45,253 nt of DNA from an uncultured Planctomycetaceae bacterium (GCA_903951635.1 CAJBCV010000273.1:1-45253); one strand, 5' to 3'; numbered from the stretch's first letter, positions 24,878-34,262 are shown. The notes: generated by a model not told the origin, from the sequence alone. Made by a program: numbers and translations.

Positions 24878-25946
24878 GCGTCAGCTCATCCTCTCTGACC
24901 GGGGTGTTCTCGATGATCCGACGGATGATCGCATCGGGGGTCACGCCGTCGCTCTCGGCGGCAAAGCCGACGACGATCCGATGGCGGAGCACCGGGGCGA
25001 CGAGGGCCTGGATGTCCTCGACCGTGACATGGCTGCGCCCTTGGAGCAGCGCCCGCGCCTTGGAGCCGATGATGAGAAACTGCACCGCCCGCGGCCCCGC
25101 TCCCCACGAGAGCTGATCGGAGACGAACTCGGGCACGCCCTTCTCACCCGCCCGTGTCTGCCGCACCAGCGCCAGGGCATAGCGGACGAGATGATCGCTC
25201 ACCGGCACCTCGCGCACGCTCCGCTGGAGCGTGAGGATGTCCTCGGCGGAGAGCACCGGACGGGGCTCCTCGACCGGTGTGCCGGTCGTGCGCCGGGCGA
25301 TCTCGAACTCCTCCTCGAAGGTCGGATAGCGGACGAAGACCTTGAACATGAACCGATCCTGCTGCGCCTCGGGGAGCGGATAGGTTCCCTCCTGCTCGAT
25401 CGGATTTTGCGTGGCGAGCACGAAGAACGGGTCGACGAGGCGGTGGCGGACACGGCCGACGCTCACCTGCCGCTCCTGCATCGCCTCGAGGAGCGCCGCT
25501 TGGGTCTTCGGGGGCGTGCGGTTGATCTCATCGGCGAGGACGACGTTGGCAAACAGCGGCCCCTCGAGGAACCGCACCTGACGGCTCCCGGTGGTCTTGT
25601 CCTCCTCGAGAACGTCGGTGCCGATGATGTCGGCCGGCATCAGATCGGGGGTGAACTGCACCCGGCTGAAGGAGAGGTCGAGGCTCTTGGCGAGCGTGCT
25701 CACGAGGAGCGTCTTGGCGAGGCCTGGCACTCCCTCGAGGAGACAGTGGCCGCGGCTGAAGAGCGAGATGAGCAGCTCCTCGACGACCTGGTGCTGGCCG
25801 ACGATCACCCGCGACAGCTGGGCGACGATCCGGTCGTGGGCTTCATGGAGCCGCTCGACGGCGGTGGTGCCGGGGAGCCGCTCCACGCCCTCGGCCCCGG
25901 AGGCAGGGGAGCCAGGACCAGCAGAGGAATGGTCGGACGGGGGCAT
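24843..25946 (-). CDS. MoxR-family AAA+ ATPase
   Basis: MoxR ATPases use ATP to remodel or activate protein complexes, typically with VWA-domain partners. This protein carries Walker A GVPGLAKT, Walker [10 protein letters not shown], sensor-1 '[22 protein letters not shown]' and the lid domain '[14 protein letters not shown]', all intact. I start it at ATG 25946 (367 residues), with GGAG six bases upstream. A TTG-initiated extension of 36 residues is possible but has no ribosome site and little sequence character. The first ~30 residues are low-complexity Pro/Ser/Gly. It is followed by DUF58 with a 35-base overlap and preceded, 118 bases away, by the prenyltransferase-fold gene. Confidence 0.95.
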   Translation of the reverse strand: MPPSDHSSAGPGSPASGAEGVERLPGTTAVERLHEAHDRIVAQLSRVIVGQHQVVEELLISLFSRGHCLLEGVPGLAKTLLVSTLAKSLDLSFSRVQFTPDLMPADIIGTDVLEEDKTTGSRQVRFLEGPLFANVVLADEINRTPPKTQAALLEAMQERQVSVGRVRHRLVDPFFVLATQNPIEQEGTYPLPEAQQDRFMFKVFVRYPTFEEEFEIARRTTGTPVEEPRPVLSAEDILTLQRSVREVPVSDHLVRYALALVRQTRAGEKGVPEFVSDQLSWGAGPRAVQFLIIGSKARALLQGRSHVTVEDIQALVAPVLRHRIVVGFAAESDGVTPDAIIRRIIENTPVREDELTRDPRFQTIFAS

Positions 25947-26064
25947 GGAAGACTCCGGGGAGGCGACGGCGGACGGAGGCGTGGGGGGAAAGGGAACGGG
26001 CAACGGCCCTCGGCCCGGCCGGGAGCATACGCAGAAAGCCGGGGGAACGTTCAACCCGCTCCCG

Positions 26065-27177
26065 TCAACGTTGGTAGATCGGCAACGTTCCTTTGTCCAG
26101 TTGGAGGATCGTCAGATTCGTGGCGGTGGTGTAGACCGGCCCGATGTAGCCCTGGGGCCAGTGGAGGCCTTCGCGGTCCTCGGTCGCCTCGGCGACGAGC
26201 CGTTTGTCGATCTGATCCCGGTAGGTCGTCCATTTCTTCCCTCCCTCGCGGTACATCACCTGCGCGTAGTAGAAGTGGGCGTAATGCCAGTGGCCGAAGC
26301 CGTTGTTGGCGATGTTCCCCAAATGCCGCTCGGCGTAATCGAGCATTCGGGGGACATGGGTGTCGTCGTACTCGCCGGCGTTGAACAAACAAGCGATCGC
26401 CGCGGCGGAGATCGCCGGCCGTCCGCCCCCCCCCTTGGAGCTGTACTGCACGCCGCCATCGGGCATCGTGCACTTGTGGATGTAGCCGATCGCCTTGTCG
26501 ATGATCTCGCGGGGAACCGGGATCCCGGCATTGCGACACCCCCGCAGCCCCTGAACCTGGGTGATCGTGGTCGAGCCCTCGTCGAAATTGTTGCCGTCCT
26601 TGGCGCTGACATACCCCCACCCGCCGTCGGGCGTCTGGGCCCGCCCCGAGAACTCGACCGCCTTGGCGAGTACCCGGACGAGCTCTTCCCGCCGCCGCTC
26701 GTCCTCCTCCTCGCCGAGGACCTGGGAGAGGAAAAGCATCGAAAACCCATGCCCGTAGGTGTAACGGTCGTCCCCCTTGGGATCACCGATGAGCCCATTG
26801 GTGCGGGAGCGGCTGACGAGGTAGTCCACCGCCTGCCGAATCGGCTCGGCATACCGCCCCTGGGTCGTCGTCGACCCCTCCATGAGCATCGCCGTGCCTG
26901 CCAGCGCCGTCATCGCCGTCGGATAGCGTCCCTCGTTCGCCGCCCAGCTTCCCCGCCGCGACTGCTTCTTCACCAGCCAGTCGAGCCCGCGGGCGACGAC
27001 CTTCTCCCGGGCAGACCGATCGCCCCCCCCGCCCGACGGCGGATCCTCATCCGCGCCGCGCACCGGGCCGGCGAGGAGGAGCGTGAGGAGGAGGAGTGCC
27101 GCCCCGCGCCACGCCGGCACGCCGGTTCGCCAGGCGGGCGACGGAAATCGATGCAGGGCTGGCGAGAGGGGATCCAT
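26065..27177 (-). CDS. Secreted prenyltransferase/squalene-cyclase-fold repeat protein
   Basis: The 370-residue protein starts at ATG 27177 with GAGG six bases upstream; an upstream extension of 38 residues was rejected. Residues ~1-42 form a signal peptide ([17 protein letters not shown]). The rest consists of repeated helical pairs with W/G-rich turns, including '[15 protein letters not shown]', '[18 protein letters not shown]' and '[15 protein letters not shown]', as in the alpha/alpha-barrel prenyltransferase and squalene-oxidase repeat. I see neither the D-x-D-D motif of squalene-hopene cyclases nor an evident prenyltransferase zinc site, so catalysis is doubtful. Similar secreted proteins are common in Planctomycetes. 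It lies 52 bases after the giant PQQ-propeller gene and ahead of moxR. Confidence 0.85.
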   Translation of the reverse strand: MDPLSPALHRFPSPAWRTGVPAWRGAALLLLTLLLAGPVRGADEDPPSGGGGDRSAREKVVARGLDWLVKKQSRRGSWAANEGRYPTAMTALAGTAMLMEGSTTTQGRYAEPIRQAVDYLVSRSRTNGLIGDPKGDDRYTYGHGFSMLFLSQVLGEEEDERRREELVRVLAKAVEFSGRAQTPDGGWGYVSAKDGNNFDEGSTTITQVQGLRGCRNAGIPVPREIIDKAIGYIHKCTMPDGGVQYSSKGGGGRPAISAAAIACLFNAGEYDDTHVPRMLDYAERHLGNIANNGFGHWHYAHFYYAQVMYREGGKKWTTYRDQIDKRLVAEATEDREGLHWPQGYIGPVYTTATNLTILQLDKGTLPIYQR

Positions 27178-27229
27178 GACAGGCCTCGGCGTGCGTTGAA
27201 CGAAAGCGGATGGAGCAGATCTCGGTCGA

Positions 27230-30200
27230 TCAAAACGGCAAGGGGAGGAGGAGGGCTTTCTCGAACCAGTATTCCAGTTCCGTGAGGACATCCCGCGACG
27301 CCGGCTGCCGGCCAGCCGCCTGGAACGGCGGCCGCGGGGCGGTCGGCTGTCCGGTGAACTCGAGGACCACGTCCCCCCCGTCGGTGGCCCCTCGGCCGAC
27401 GGTCACGGTGTGGGCGGCGGGGTCACCGACCATGTCGCACCCGAACAGCATGTGCTGCTGGGCCGCGATCTTGTCGTCGACACAGAGTGCCTGGCCGGTG
27501 CGTTTGTCGATGCAGAGGATTCCCAGCCGCGTCCTCTCCCCGCCGCGCGCCGGCGCGATCTGGCGGGCGAAGAGGAGCACCGGCAGCGAGTCGGGTTGAT
27601 CGGGATTGAGACAATGGCGCAGGACCGTCGCGGGGACGGGCCAGAGGATCGCGCCGTCCGTCCGCCCGACGGCCCACAGCGTTCCGGTGGCCGGCTGGCT
27701 GACATCCCGCGACGAGGCCTGCTGGGGAAGATTGGTGATCATCCCCACCTTCTCCATGAGCTTCCGCTCCTCGGCCGTCTCCTGTCGCCCCACGAAGACG
27801 AGAAAGCGATCTTCCCATGGACTGACACGCACCTGCTCCATTCCCCGTGGCATGTCGGGAAGCGTGGTGCGAAACCGGACGGCCCCGGACACGAGATCGA
27901 GCACGGTGAGTGCCCCGGAAGGCTCGACGACCGCGAGCGCTTCAGGTCCCGCCCATGTCGCCCGGGCCTCGGGGGCGAACGTCCCCATCGCCACGCTCGT
28001 CATCGTGACCGGATCGAGGAGGAGGAGCGTGGCCGGTTGCAGCCCCCCTTCCGGCCGCGACGGAGCCCCGCCCTCCGATGCCGCCGCTGCGTCCCCGTCC
28101 GCCAACACGACGATCCGGCGGCCGCACGTGACGAGCCGACGATCGCGGCGTGGCAGGTCGCCCACGCGCACCAGCCTTCCGTCGACCATCGACACGACCG
28201 CCGCGTCGCGGCCGTTGGCCGGAACGACGCAGACGTAGTCCTCGTCACCGACGATTTCGCCGGCCGCGGGGAGCCGATGACGCTCCCAGAGAAGACGCCC
28301 CGTGACGGGGTCGTGGAGTTCGAGGGAGGTGTTGACGAGGACGGGAACACCCCCGACCCGCGCGTGGCCCCCCTGCACCGCCATCACCGGCACCGTCTCC
28401 TCCGGTTCGGAGATCCGCAGCCCGAGGGGGACGTTGCCGAGACGCCCGATCCGCCCCCCCATGCCGCGCCCGAGGAACGGCATCGGAATCTCGTTGACCG
28501 CCCCCGAGGTGTCGTTGAGCAGCCACAACCGGCGGTGTTTCTGTCCGGGCGCGGCCGAGAGTTCAAAGCCGGCGAGCATCGGACCGGAGCGGACGACCAC
28601 GATCCGGCCGACGGTCGATGCCTCAGCGCCGATCGCCTGGAATCCGGCCCACCCGTCGAATCGCCCCGGGACATCGAACCCGAACGGCTCCCCGATCCGC
28701 CGGCCGTAGCCGTCGGTGGCGAGGAGCCCCGGCTGCTGCATGTCGTACCCCAGGCGGAGGCCGGGAAACGCGGAGGAGTCGCCGTCCTGAACGGGGATCG
28801 GCATCACCCGGGTCATCCGACCGCCATCGTCATTGCCTCCCCGACCGGCCCCCCCGCGCCGCTCGAGCACCCTGCCGAACGGCCACGCTGCATCGATGTC
28901 GCTGGCCGATGGTTCGTTTCCCGCGACGATCGCCGCCGGCCTCTCCTTCGCCCCGTCGGCAGCGTCGTTGACAAAGGGATGTTGTTGGCGACGGAGGCCG
29001 GGGAGGAGGAGATCCCGCCTCACGGCCAGATCCCGACCGGCGTCGGTCGACGCGCCGGTGATGGTGATCATCTCCCCCAACGCCTTGACGAGCGCTTCCC
29101 GGGCGCGCCGATCTTCCGGATGACCGGCGAACCATTCGGCCAGGGACGTGAGCTTCTCGACACGTTCCGGCACCGGCAGCACGGCTTCGGCCGCCGAGAT
29201 CCGCTCCGCGACGAAGCGGTCGATCTCCTGCCGGAGCGCCGGAGGCGACGTGGCGAGAAACTGCCGCAGGCGCCCCTGCACCCATCGTTCCTCGGAGACC
29301 GAGACGAGCGGATCGACACGATCGGTGACGAGCGCGGCAGTCTGGTCGGCCGACATCGGCGACGGGGCGTCGAGGCAGCGACGGAACGTCGCCCAGGCCG
29401 CCACAAGATCGCCACCACGAAGGTGGCCATCGACGATCAGCCGGAGCATCGATCGCTCCGGCGCCGACCGCGGGCCGTCGGCGAGCCGGGCGTTCCAGAG
29501 CGGAACGGCGGCGGTGAAATCGCGCTCGAGGGCCGCCAGCAGCGCATCGCTGACGACCGCATCGGGAATGGCAACTGGCGCGGCGTCGTGCGCCGCCACG
29601 ATGGCGCCGATTCCGTCGCCGACTTCGCCCCGGTCGATGGCCATTTGCCCCTTCCAAAGGAGCGTCCCCGGATCGGGCTTCCCCTGCCGGAGTGCCGTGT
29701 CGATCCGATCCTGGAGGGCTGCTGTCTGGTGGAAGACGTCGAGCGAATCGACCCCCTGCGACACCACCTCGCCCCGATACGCCACCAGATTTCCCGCCAC
29801 CGATCCGCCCCGAGCAGGCGACCGGCCGACGATCGTTCCGTCACCGAGATTGACCTCGATCACCTCAGGGGTGTCCAGGGGCAGGAAGAGCCGGCCTTCG
29901 GTGATCACCCCGCGGCCACTCGGACAGGCGCCGGAAAGTACCAGCGGGGTCGCCCACCGCGGCGACCCATCGACGAGGCTCAGGCTCTGGACACCACGAC
30001 GGCCGACGATGATCACGCCGCCGTTGACGACCCCGGCGACATACAGGCCTTCCTTGCGAGGCTGCTTCCACGCGATGCTTCCCGTCCGCAGGTCGACGCA
30101 GTGAATCTCGTCCGATTCCCGTGGCGTGAGGATGATCCGGCCACCGGCCACGACCGGGACGCCATCCCGCCAGCCGGTGGTGGCCGACGGCCCCGAACCG

Positions 30201-32182
30201 GCACCGAGCATCTGGCCGTTGATCACCACCGCCCCGCCGACCGCATTGCCGCGACGGATCCGCACGCCGTTCTGGAGGAGCACCGTGTCGCTCCCGGCCG
30301 GCTGGGGATAGGTGTAGGCCCAGAGGAGCGTCCGCGTGGCAAGATCGACGGCGACGGTCGTCCCGGCGCCGGTCGGGCAGGCGAGGACACCATCGCCGAA
30401 CGAAGGGGACAATCCCCCCACACGACGCAGATGGCTTTCCCGGTTGCCGATCGCCCGCTCCTCCTCGAGTTCGGCCAGCGGTTGCGACCAGAGGAGCGCC
30501 CCATCGGCAGCCGCCAGGACGTCGAGGCGGATCTCCCCCCGTTCCTCGACGAGGACAAACAGCTGATCCCCGATCGGGAGTGGTGCCCCGAGATACCACC
30601 CGCCTGCCGGAGCCCCGACCCCCGGGAATCCCGGCTGCCGGGCCGGAGGCGGCGCGGTCTGGGCCGCGGGGAGACGCCACACCAACTCGCCGCGGTTGGC
30701 GAGCCGATAGGCGGAAAGGACGTTGGCGCCGCTCGGCGCCGGGGGCAGGGCGCGGAACATGCCGTTGAAATTGTTGACGGCCGGACCGGCAAGGGATGCC
30801 GGGTCGCTCTCGACGGCGAACACCAGTTCGCCATTGCTCGCGAGGGTTCCGCTCGTGGCATCGTCGAACACCCCGCGGATCGCCGCCCTCGCTTCGGCAT
30901 CGCCATTCTCCTCCCCGTCGGCGCCCGCGGGCGTGGAGTCGAAAAAGGAGCCCGCCGCGCCTCCGGTCTGCAGCCACACCCGCTTTCCGGTCTCGAAGTC
31001 GACGGCCAGGAGGCCCATCGGCGTGTGGGCCAAGAGAAGTCCGTCGACCGCCAACGGGGTGCCCGCCGGGAGGAGCGGCATGTCGCGATCGGCAAACATC
31101 TTGCGGCGACGCTCGAGGAGACGCGCCTCCTCCGGGTGGCGCGTCAGCGGCACCCGGTACCGCGGCACGAGGAGCGGCCGCGACGCCGACACCACCGCAT
31201 TGCGGGCAGCGTCACCACGATGGAGCCACCACTCGCTGGCGCGACGGCCGACGCCACTGGCCGGCGAGCCGGCAAGCATCTCGAGCCACGCGGCGGCGCC
31301 TCCGGCCGGATAGTCGAGCGCCACCTCGCGTCCGCCGACGCGCACTTTCCCGATCCCTCCCGCGCGGGCCTTCTCCAGGATCGCCATCGCCGTGTCCCGT
31401 TCGCCGGCACGCCACCAGGCGACGGCGCGCATCACCGGCAGCGTCGGCTCATAGTCCTCCCGGCCAGGAGCGCTTGCCAAACGCTCGAGCCAAGAGGCGG
31501 CCTCGAGGGGCTTACCTTGTTCAAGGGCCTCGAGCGCCGCGAGCATCGTCGCCCGACGGCCGGCGGGAGTATGAAACCAACGCCGCGCCACCTCGACGAC
31601 CGCGACGAAATCCCCTGATCCGATCGCTTGCTCGAGGAGCCGGTCGGCGCGGGCACGGAACTGGAGTTCGTAGGCCGTTCTGCCGGCGGCAGGGAGCGAT
31701 CCCAGGAGACGATTCGTCTCGGTCTTGATGCTCCTCCAGGTGCTCTCGCCCCCGGGAGGACGGAAGAAGAAATCGCGATCGCCGCCGAGGATCTCGTCGA
31801 CGAGGGTGGCTGAATCGCTCCAGCGCTGATCGGCGATCAGGCGCCGGACACGGTCGAGTTGCCGCTCCTTGATTCGATCGGTGGGCAGCGACACCCCGCC
31901 ATCATCCCCTCCATCGCCGCCGTCGTCAGACGGCGCATCGGTATCTCCGGGACGCGGGAGATCATCGTCCGCGGCCGCCTCGTCAGCCTCCGCCTGCGCG
32001 TCATCCTCCGCTTGAGCGAGGACCAAAACAGACCGCGACGCGGCACTGAATCCAGCCACAAGCGCGATCAACACCAGAGGGAGCCGCCTGGAAAACCGCC
32101 TCGGCGACGACGTCCCGACGGGGACCGGCGACAGTCCACCCCACCCCATGCACCAGCCCGACCAGCGGTTCGAACGTGCCAT
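27230..32182 (-). CDS. Giant secreted PQQ-like beta-propeller and TPR-like protein
   Basis: About 1,650 residues. The N-terminus is basic with a hydrophobic stretch (RLPLVLIALVAGFSAASRSVLVL) that should act as a signal or anchor. An Asp/Glu/Ala-rich acidic linker comes next, then a helical TPR-like part. A first PQQ-type propeller follows, with 'LLLAHTPMGLLAVDFETGKRVWL', 'FVLVEERGEIRLDVLAAADGALLW' and 'IHCVDLRTGSIAWKQP' as blades. A helical middle leads to a second propeller region in the last ~450 residues ('LLLLDPVTMTSVAMGTF'). Such propellers usually act as scaffolds rather than quinoprotein dehydrogenases. I chose ATG 32182; the ribosome site is poor and a TTG 41 codons earlier or a Met 10 codons later is possible. 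It is the first gene of the 14-gene block. Confidence 0.8.
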   Translation of the reverse strand: MARSNRWSGWCMGWGGLSPVPVGTSSPRRFSRRLPLVLIALVAGFSAASRSVLVLAQAEDDAQAEADEAAADDDLPRPGDTDAPSDDGGDGGDDGGVSLPTDRIKERQLDRVRRLIADQRWSDSATLVDEILGGDRDFFFRPPGGESTWRSIKTETNRLLGSLPAAGRTAYELQFRARADRLLEQAIGSGDFVAVVEVARRWFHTPAGRRATMLAALEALEQGKPLEAASWLERLASAPGREDYEPTLPVMRAVAWWRAGERDTAMAILEKARAGGIGKVRVGGREVALDYPAGGAAAWLEMLAGSPASGVGRRASEWWLHRGDAARNAVVSASRPLLVPRYRVPLTRHPEEARLLERRRKMFADRDMPLLPAGTPLAVDGLLLAHTPMGLLAVDFETGKRVWLQTGGAAGSFFDSTPAGADGEENGDAEARAAIRGVFDDATSGTLASNGELVFAVESDPASLAGPAVNNFNGMFRALPPAPSGANVLSAYRLANRGELVWRLPAAQTAPPPARQPGFPGVGAPAGGWYLGAPLPIGDQLFVLVEERGEIRLDVLAAADGALLWSQPLAELEEERAIGNRESHLRRVGGLSPSFGDGVLACPTGAGTTVAVDLATRTLLWAYTYPQPAGSDTVLLQNGVRIRRGNAVGGAVVINGQMLGAGSGPSATTGWRDGVPVVAGGRIILTPRESDEIHCVDLRTGSIAWKQPRKEGLYVAGVVNGGVIIVGRRGVQSLSLVDGSPRWATPLVLSGACPSGRGVITEGRLFLPLDTPEVIEVNLGDGTIVGRSPARGGSVAGNLVAYRGEVVSQGVDSLDVFHQTAALQDRIDTALRQGKPDPGTLLWKGQMAIDRGEVGDGIGAIVAAHDAAPVAIPDAVVSDALLAALERDFTAAVPLWNARLADGPRSAPERSMLRLIVDGHLRGGDLVAAWATFRRCLDAPSPMSADQTAALVTDRVDPLVSVSEERWVQGRLRQFLATSPPALRQEIDRFVAERISAAEAVLPVPERVEKLTSLAEWFAGHPEDRRAREALVKALGEMITITGASTDAGRDLAVRRDLLLPGLRRQQHPFVNDAADGAKERPAAIVAGNEPSASDIDAAWPFGRVLERRGGAGRGGNDDGGRMTRVMPIPVQDGDSSAFPGLRLGYDMQQPGLLATDGYGRRIGEPFGFDVPGRFDGWAGFQAIGAEASTVGRIVVVRSGPMLAGFELSAAPGQKHRRLWLLNDTSGAVNEIPMPFLGRGMGGRIGRLGNVPLGLRISEPEETVPVMAVQGGHARVGGVPVLVNTSLELHDPVTGRLLWERHRLPAAGEIVGDEDYVCVVPANGRDAAVVSMVDGRLVRVGDLPRRDRRLVTCGRRIVVLADGDAAAASEGGAPSRPEGGLQPATLLLLDPVTMTSVAMGTFAPEARATWAGPEALAVVEPSGALTVLDLVSGAVRFRTTLPDMPRGMEQVRVSPWEDRFLVFVGRQETAEERKLMEKVGMITNLPQQASSRDVSQPATGTLWAVGRTDGAILWPVPATVLRHCLNPDQPDSLPVLLFARQIAPARGGERTRLGILCIDKRTGQALCVDDKIAAQQHMLFGCDMVGDPAAHTVTVGRGATDGGDVVLEFTGQPTAPRPPFQAAGRQPASRDVLTELEYWFEKALLLPLPF

Positions 32183-32328
32183 GTCGTGCCCCGAGTCCCC
32201 CTGCGGAATCCGTCCACCCGCCCCTCTTTCGCCCCGGCTGGAACGACCCCAGCGTTGGTCCCCCGTGAGCAGGAGCCTTTCCCTGAGGGGGAGAAAAGTG
32301 GACAAAATACGGGCTTTTCAGCACCAAC

Positions 32329-32346
32329 CGACGGTTTCGACCGTCG
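32329..32346 (-). promoter_or_regulatory. Hairpin early in the leader of the 14-gene operon
   Basis: CGACGGT and ACCGTCG pair perfectly across a 4-base loop. The hairpin begins about 16 bases after the start site expected from the candidate promoter at 32369-32398, so it would sit near the 5' end of the operon mRNA. A stabilising 5' stem is the simplest reading. Confidence 0.4.
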
Positions 32347-32368
32347 CGGATCCGCCGGGCCGGAGACC

Positions 32369-32398
32369 ATCTTAGGCCGATCGCCAGCCGGGCAGCAA
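32369..32398 (-). promoter_or_regulatory. Candidate housekeeping promoter for the 14-gene operon
   Basis: On the minus strand TTGCTG (-35) and TAAGAT (-10) are separated by 18 bases, placing transcription start near 32362 and a leader of about 180 bases before the PQQ-propeller start. It is one of two divergent promoters in the 411-base gap 32183-32593, which holds no gene I can support. Confidence 0.4.
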
Positions 32399-32476
32399 GA
32401 AAGCCGTGCCCCCGGGTTCACGGTTGCCCCAACGGGTCCGACCGGGATTTTCCCCGGAAATCATCGCGGTTTTGGT

Positions 32477-32504
32477 TTGCAATTTCATTTCCAGAGCCTC
32501 TAAT
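32477..32504 (+). promoter_or_regulatory. Candidate promoter for the HU gene
   Basis: TTGCAA (-35) and TCTAAT (-10) are 16 bases apart, in a locally AT-rich stretch of otherwise GC-rich DNA. The predicted start near 32511 gives a leader of about 80 bases. Confidence 0.5.
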
Positions 32505-32515
32505 CACCGAACCTT

Positions 32516-32534
32516 CCCGGCACGCGATGCCGGG
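32516..32534 (+). promoter_or_regulatory. Perfect hairpin at the 5' end of the HU mRNA
   Basis: CCCGGCA and TGCCGGG form a 7-bp stem around CGCGA, a few bases after the predicted transcription start. It probably protects the 5' end or modulates translation. An operator is also possible because the site is palindromic DNA. Confidence 0.4.
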
Positions 32535-32593
32535 CTCGGGGCAGCGGCGGGGGTTCTGCCGCACACCAAACCTTTCCACTGGGAGACGAGGCG

Positions 32594-32923
32594 ATGGCGA
32601 AGAAGTCGGGCAGCAAGCCGCTCACGAAGACCGAGATCCTCCGGAACATCTCGGAGTCGACGGGCCTTGCGAAGAAGGATGTGGTCCTCGTGTTGGATCA
32701 CCTCACCAACGAGATCCAAAAGGCCCTCAAGGGCTCCGGCATCGGGGTGTTCTCCATCCCCGGTCTGGTCAAGATCGAGCGCCGCAAGGTGCCTGCCCGT
32801 CCCGCACAGAAGGGCGTCAAGAACCCCTTCACCGGCGAACTGCAGGACCGTCCGGCCAAGCCCGCCAGCGTCAAGGTGCGTGTCCGCGCCCTGAAGAACC
32901 TCAAGGCGATGGTCGCGGGCTGA
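32594..32923 (+). CDS. HU/IHF-family DNA-binding protein
   Basis: The 109-residue protein is a histone-like DNA-bending protein that works as a dimer on the nucleoid. It starts MAKKSGSKPLTKTEILRNI; 'LAKKDVVLVLDHLTNEIQKAL' is the dimerisation helix pair, and 'VKIERRKVPARPAQ' with 'KGVKNPFTGELQ' forms the DNA-binding arm. Compared with the ~90-residue E. coli HU it has a basic N-terminal extension and a different arm tip (KNPFTGE for RNPxTG), a variant I associate with planctomycetes. The ATG is preceded by a purine-rich GGGAGACGAGG. It is a single-gene unit with its own promoter, leader hairpin and terminator. Confidence 0.93.
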   Translation: MAKKSGSKPLTKTEILRNISESTGLAKKDVVLVLDHLTNEIQKALKGSGIGVFSIPGLVKIERRKVPARPAQKGVKNPFTGELQDRPAKPASVKVRVRALKNLKAMVAG

Positions 32924-32973
32924 TCCCCCGCCTGAGGGCCTCGGCTCCAGGCAATTGGTCGATCGAACAAGAA

Positions 32974-33006
32974 GGGGCGGCGTCCGAAAGGCGCCGCCCC
33001 TTTTTT
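32974..33006 (+). terminator. Strong intrinsic terminator of the HU gene
   Basis: GGGGCGGCG (32974-32982) pairs perfectly with CGCCGCCCC (32992-33000), followed by six T. It may also slow transcription from the convergent endonuclease-fold gene, though the opposite strand has only a short T-rich stretch. Confidence 0.92.
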
Positions 33007-33037
33007 CGTGCCTTGTCGTCACCGCGGCCCGCCCCCG

Positions 33038-34072
33038 TCAGCGGACCGGCGCGGCAACACCGGCGATCCCTCCGGAGGCGGCCGGCGCGGCCCCCGACTC
33101 GCAGGGGTAAAACGCCCCCCAGACCGGATTGTGATCGGAGACTTCGAGGGCCCGATCGAGCGGCAGGCCGAAGGTGCTCTGGAGATCGAGGACCCCCCAG
33201 CGGCCGAGGTATTCGGTCGTCGCCCGCCGATCGAAGATCAGGTTGTCGTAGGTTTTTGTCCGGTGGGTGTTCGTGGTCGCCCCGGACACGGCCCAAGTGA
33301 CGTCGGGCGTCTTCGTGAACCGGCCAAACTGCGGCGGCCCGGCATTGAGATCCCCCAGCAGGATGACGTCGTCCTCATCGGGCCTGACCGTCCGCATGGC
33401 GGTGAAAACGTCGACGAGGGCGTCGATCTCCTGCGGCACTTCGTCTGGGTCGGTGTGGATGTCGACCATCCAGAACGTGAAGGCCTTCGATTCCGGGACG
33501 ACCCTCGTGCGGAAACGGACGTGCATCGGCGGCCGATGGAGCTTGCCGCCTGGGTCGGGGACGACGCCGATCGATCCCGCGTCGACCTCGATCCGGTTCA
33601 TGTCGTAGAGGAAGCAATATTGCTCCTTGCTGACCGTCCTCCCCTCGCGGGGGCCGATGATCCAGTGATACCGGCTGCCGTCGGCGTTCACCGCGTCGAC
33701 GAAGCGGGGGATCACCCCGTCCGACTTCGCCCGCACCTCCTGGATGGCCACGATGTCGAATTGGCGGATGACGCGGGCGAGGATCTCCACGACATGCGGT
33801 TTGGCGATCTTCGATTCACCAAACACCTGGATGTTGAACGAGGCGATGAGAACCGCATCCCACGGCCTCGAGGCAGGGAGCATCGACGGCCCGGAAGCTC
33901 CGCCGGACGGGAGCGCAGGGCCGGCTCCTGCGGCCGGGGGAACCGCGTCGGCGGCGTGGGCCGACGGATGCCGCAGAGGCTCACGGAGCGAAAGCCCACC
34001 GACCAGCGACAACGCCGCCAGGAGAGCGGCAAGCCACCGCACCAGCGACTTTGATGACAGGGCTCGTGCCAC
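33038..34072 (-). CDS. Secreted endonuclease/exonuclease/phosphatase-family protein
   Basis: The 344-residue protein belongs to the DNase I-like fold, which cleaves phosphodiester or phosphomonoester bonds using a divalent metal. The start is a GTG at 34072 with a GGGAGGGGGCG ribosome site; the longer open frame upstream is arginine/proline-rich and unconvincing. Residues ~1-35 form a signal peptide (LVRWLAALLAALSLVGGL). Catalytic landmarks are intact: ASFNIQVFG, IQEVRAKSDG (metal-binding Glu), the histidine in VDIHTD, LLGDLNA and the final SDHNPVWG. The combination with 'KTYDNLIFD' resembles secreted DNase I-type enzymes more than inositol phosphatases. The substrate is not determined; an extracellular nuclease is my best guess. 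It follows the HEAT-repeat gene by 190 bases. Confidence 0.87.
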   Translation of the reverse strand: MARALSSKSLVRWLAALLAALSLVGGLSLREPLRHPSAHAADAVPPAAGAGPALPSGGASGPSMLPASRPWDAVLIASFNIQVFGESKIAKPHVVEILARVIRQFDIVAIQEVRAKSDGVIPRFVDAVNADGSRYHWIIGPREGRTVSKEQYCFLYDMNRIEVDAGSIGVVPDPGGKLHRPPMHVRFRTRVVPESKAFTFWMVDIHTDPDEVPQEIDALVDVFTAMRTVRPDEDDVILLGDLNAGPPQFGRFTKTPDVTWAVSGATTNTHRTKTYDNLIFDRRATTEYLGRWGVLDLQSTFGLPLDRALEVSDHNPVWGAFYPCESGAAPAASGGIAGVAAPVR

Positions 34073-34262
34073 CGCCCCCTCCCTGGGCCGATCCAGTCGC
34101 GACGTAGGCCCCGTCGGCAAACGCCGTCCGTGGCGTGATTGCAGGGCCGCCAGAGGCGGTCGACTCTGACTCAGGTATCGGTCGACCGACGGGTGACGGT
34201 TGTGCCGTCGTGGCCGGCGCCGCAGGGTCGATTCCTGCGATGCCTTCAACGCTGCCGGTTGG

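Noticed and set aside
27410..31618. Open frame of about 1,400 codons opposite the propeller gene
   Set aside because: It is an antisense shadow caused by high GC: composition is Arg/Pro/Asp/His-rich, no domain or ribosome site is visible, and the opposite strand encodes clear propeller blades.
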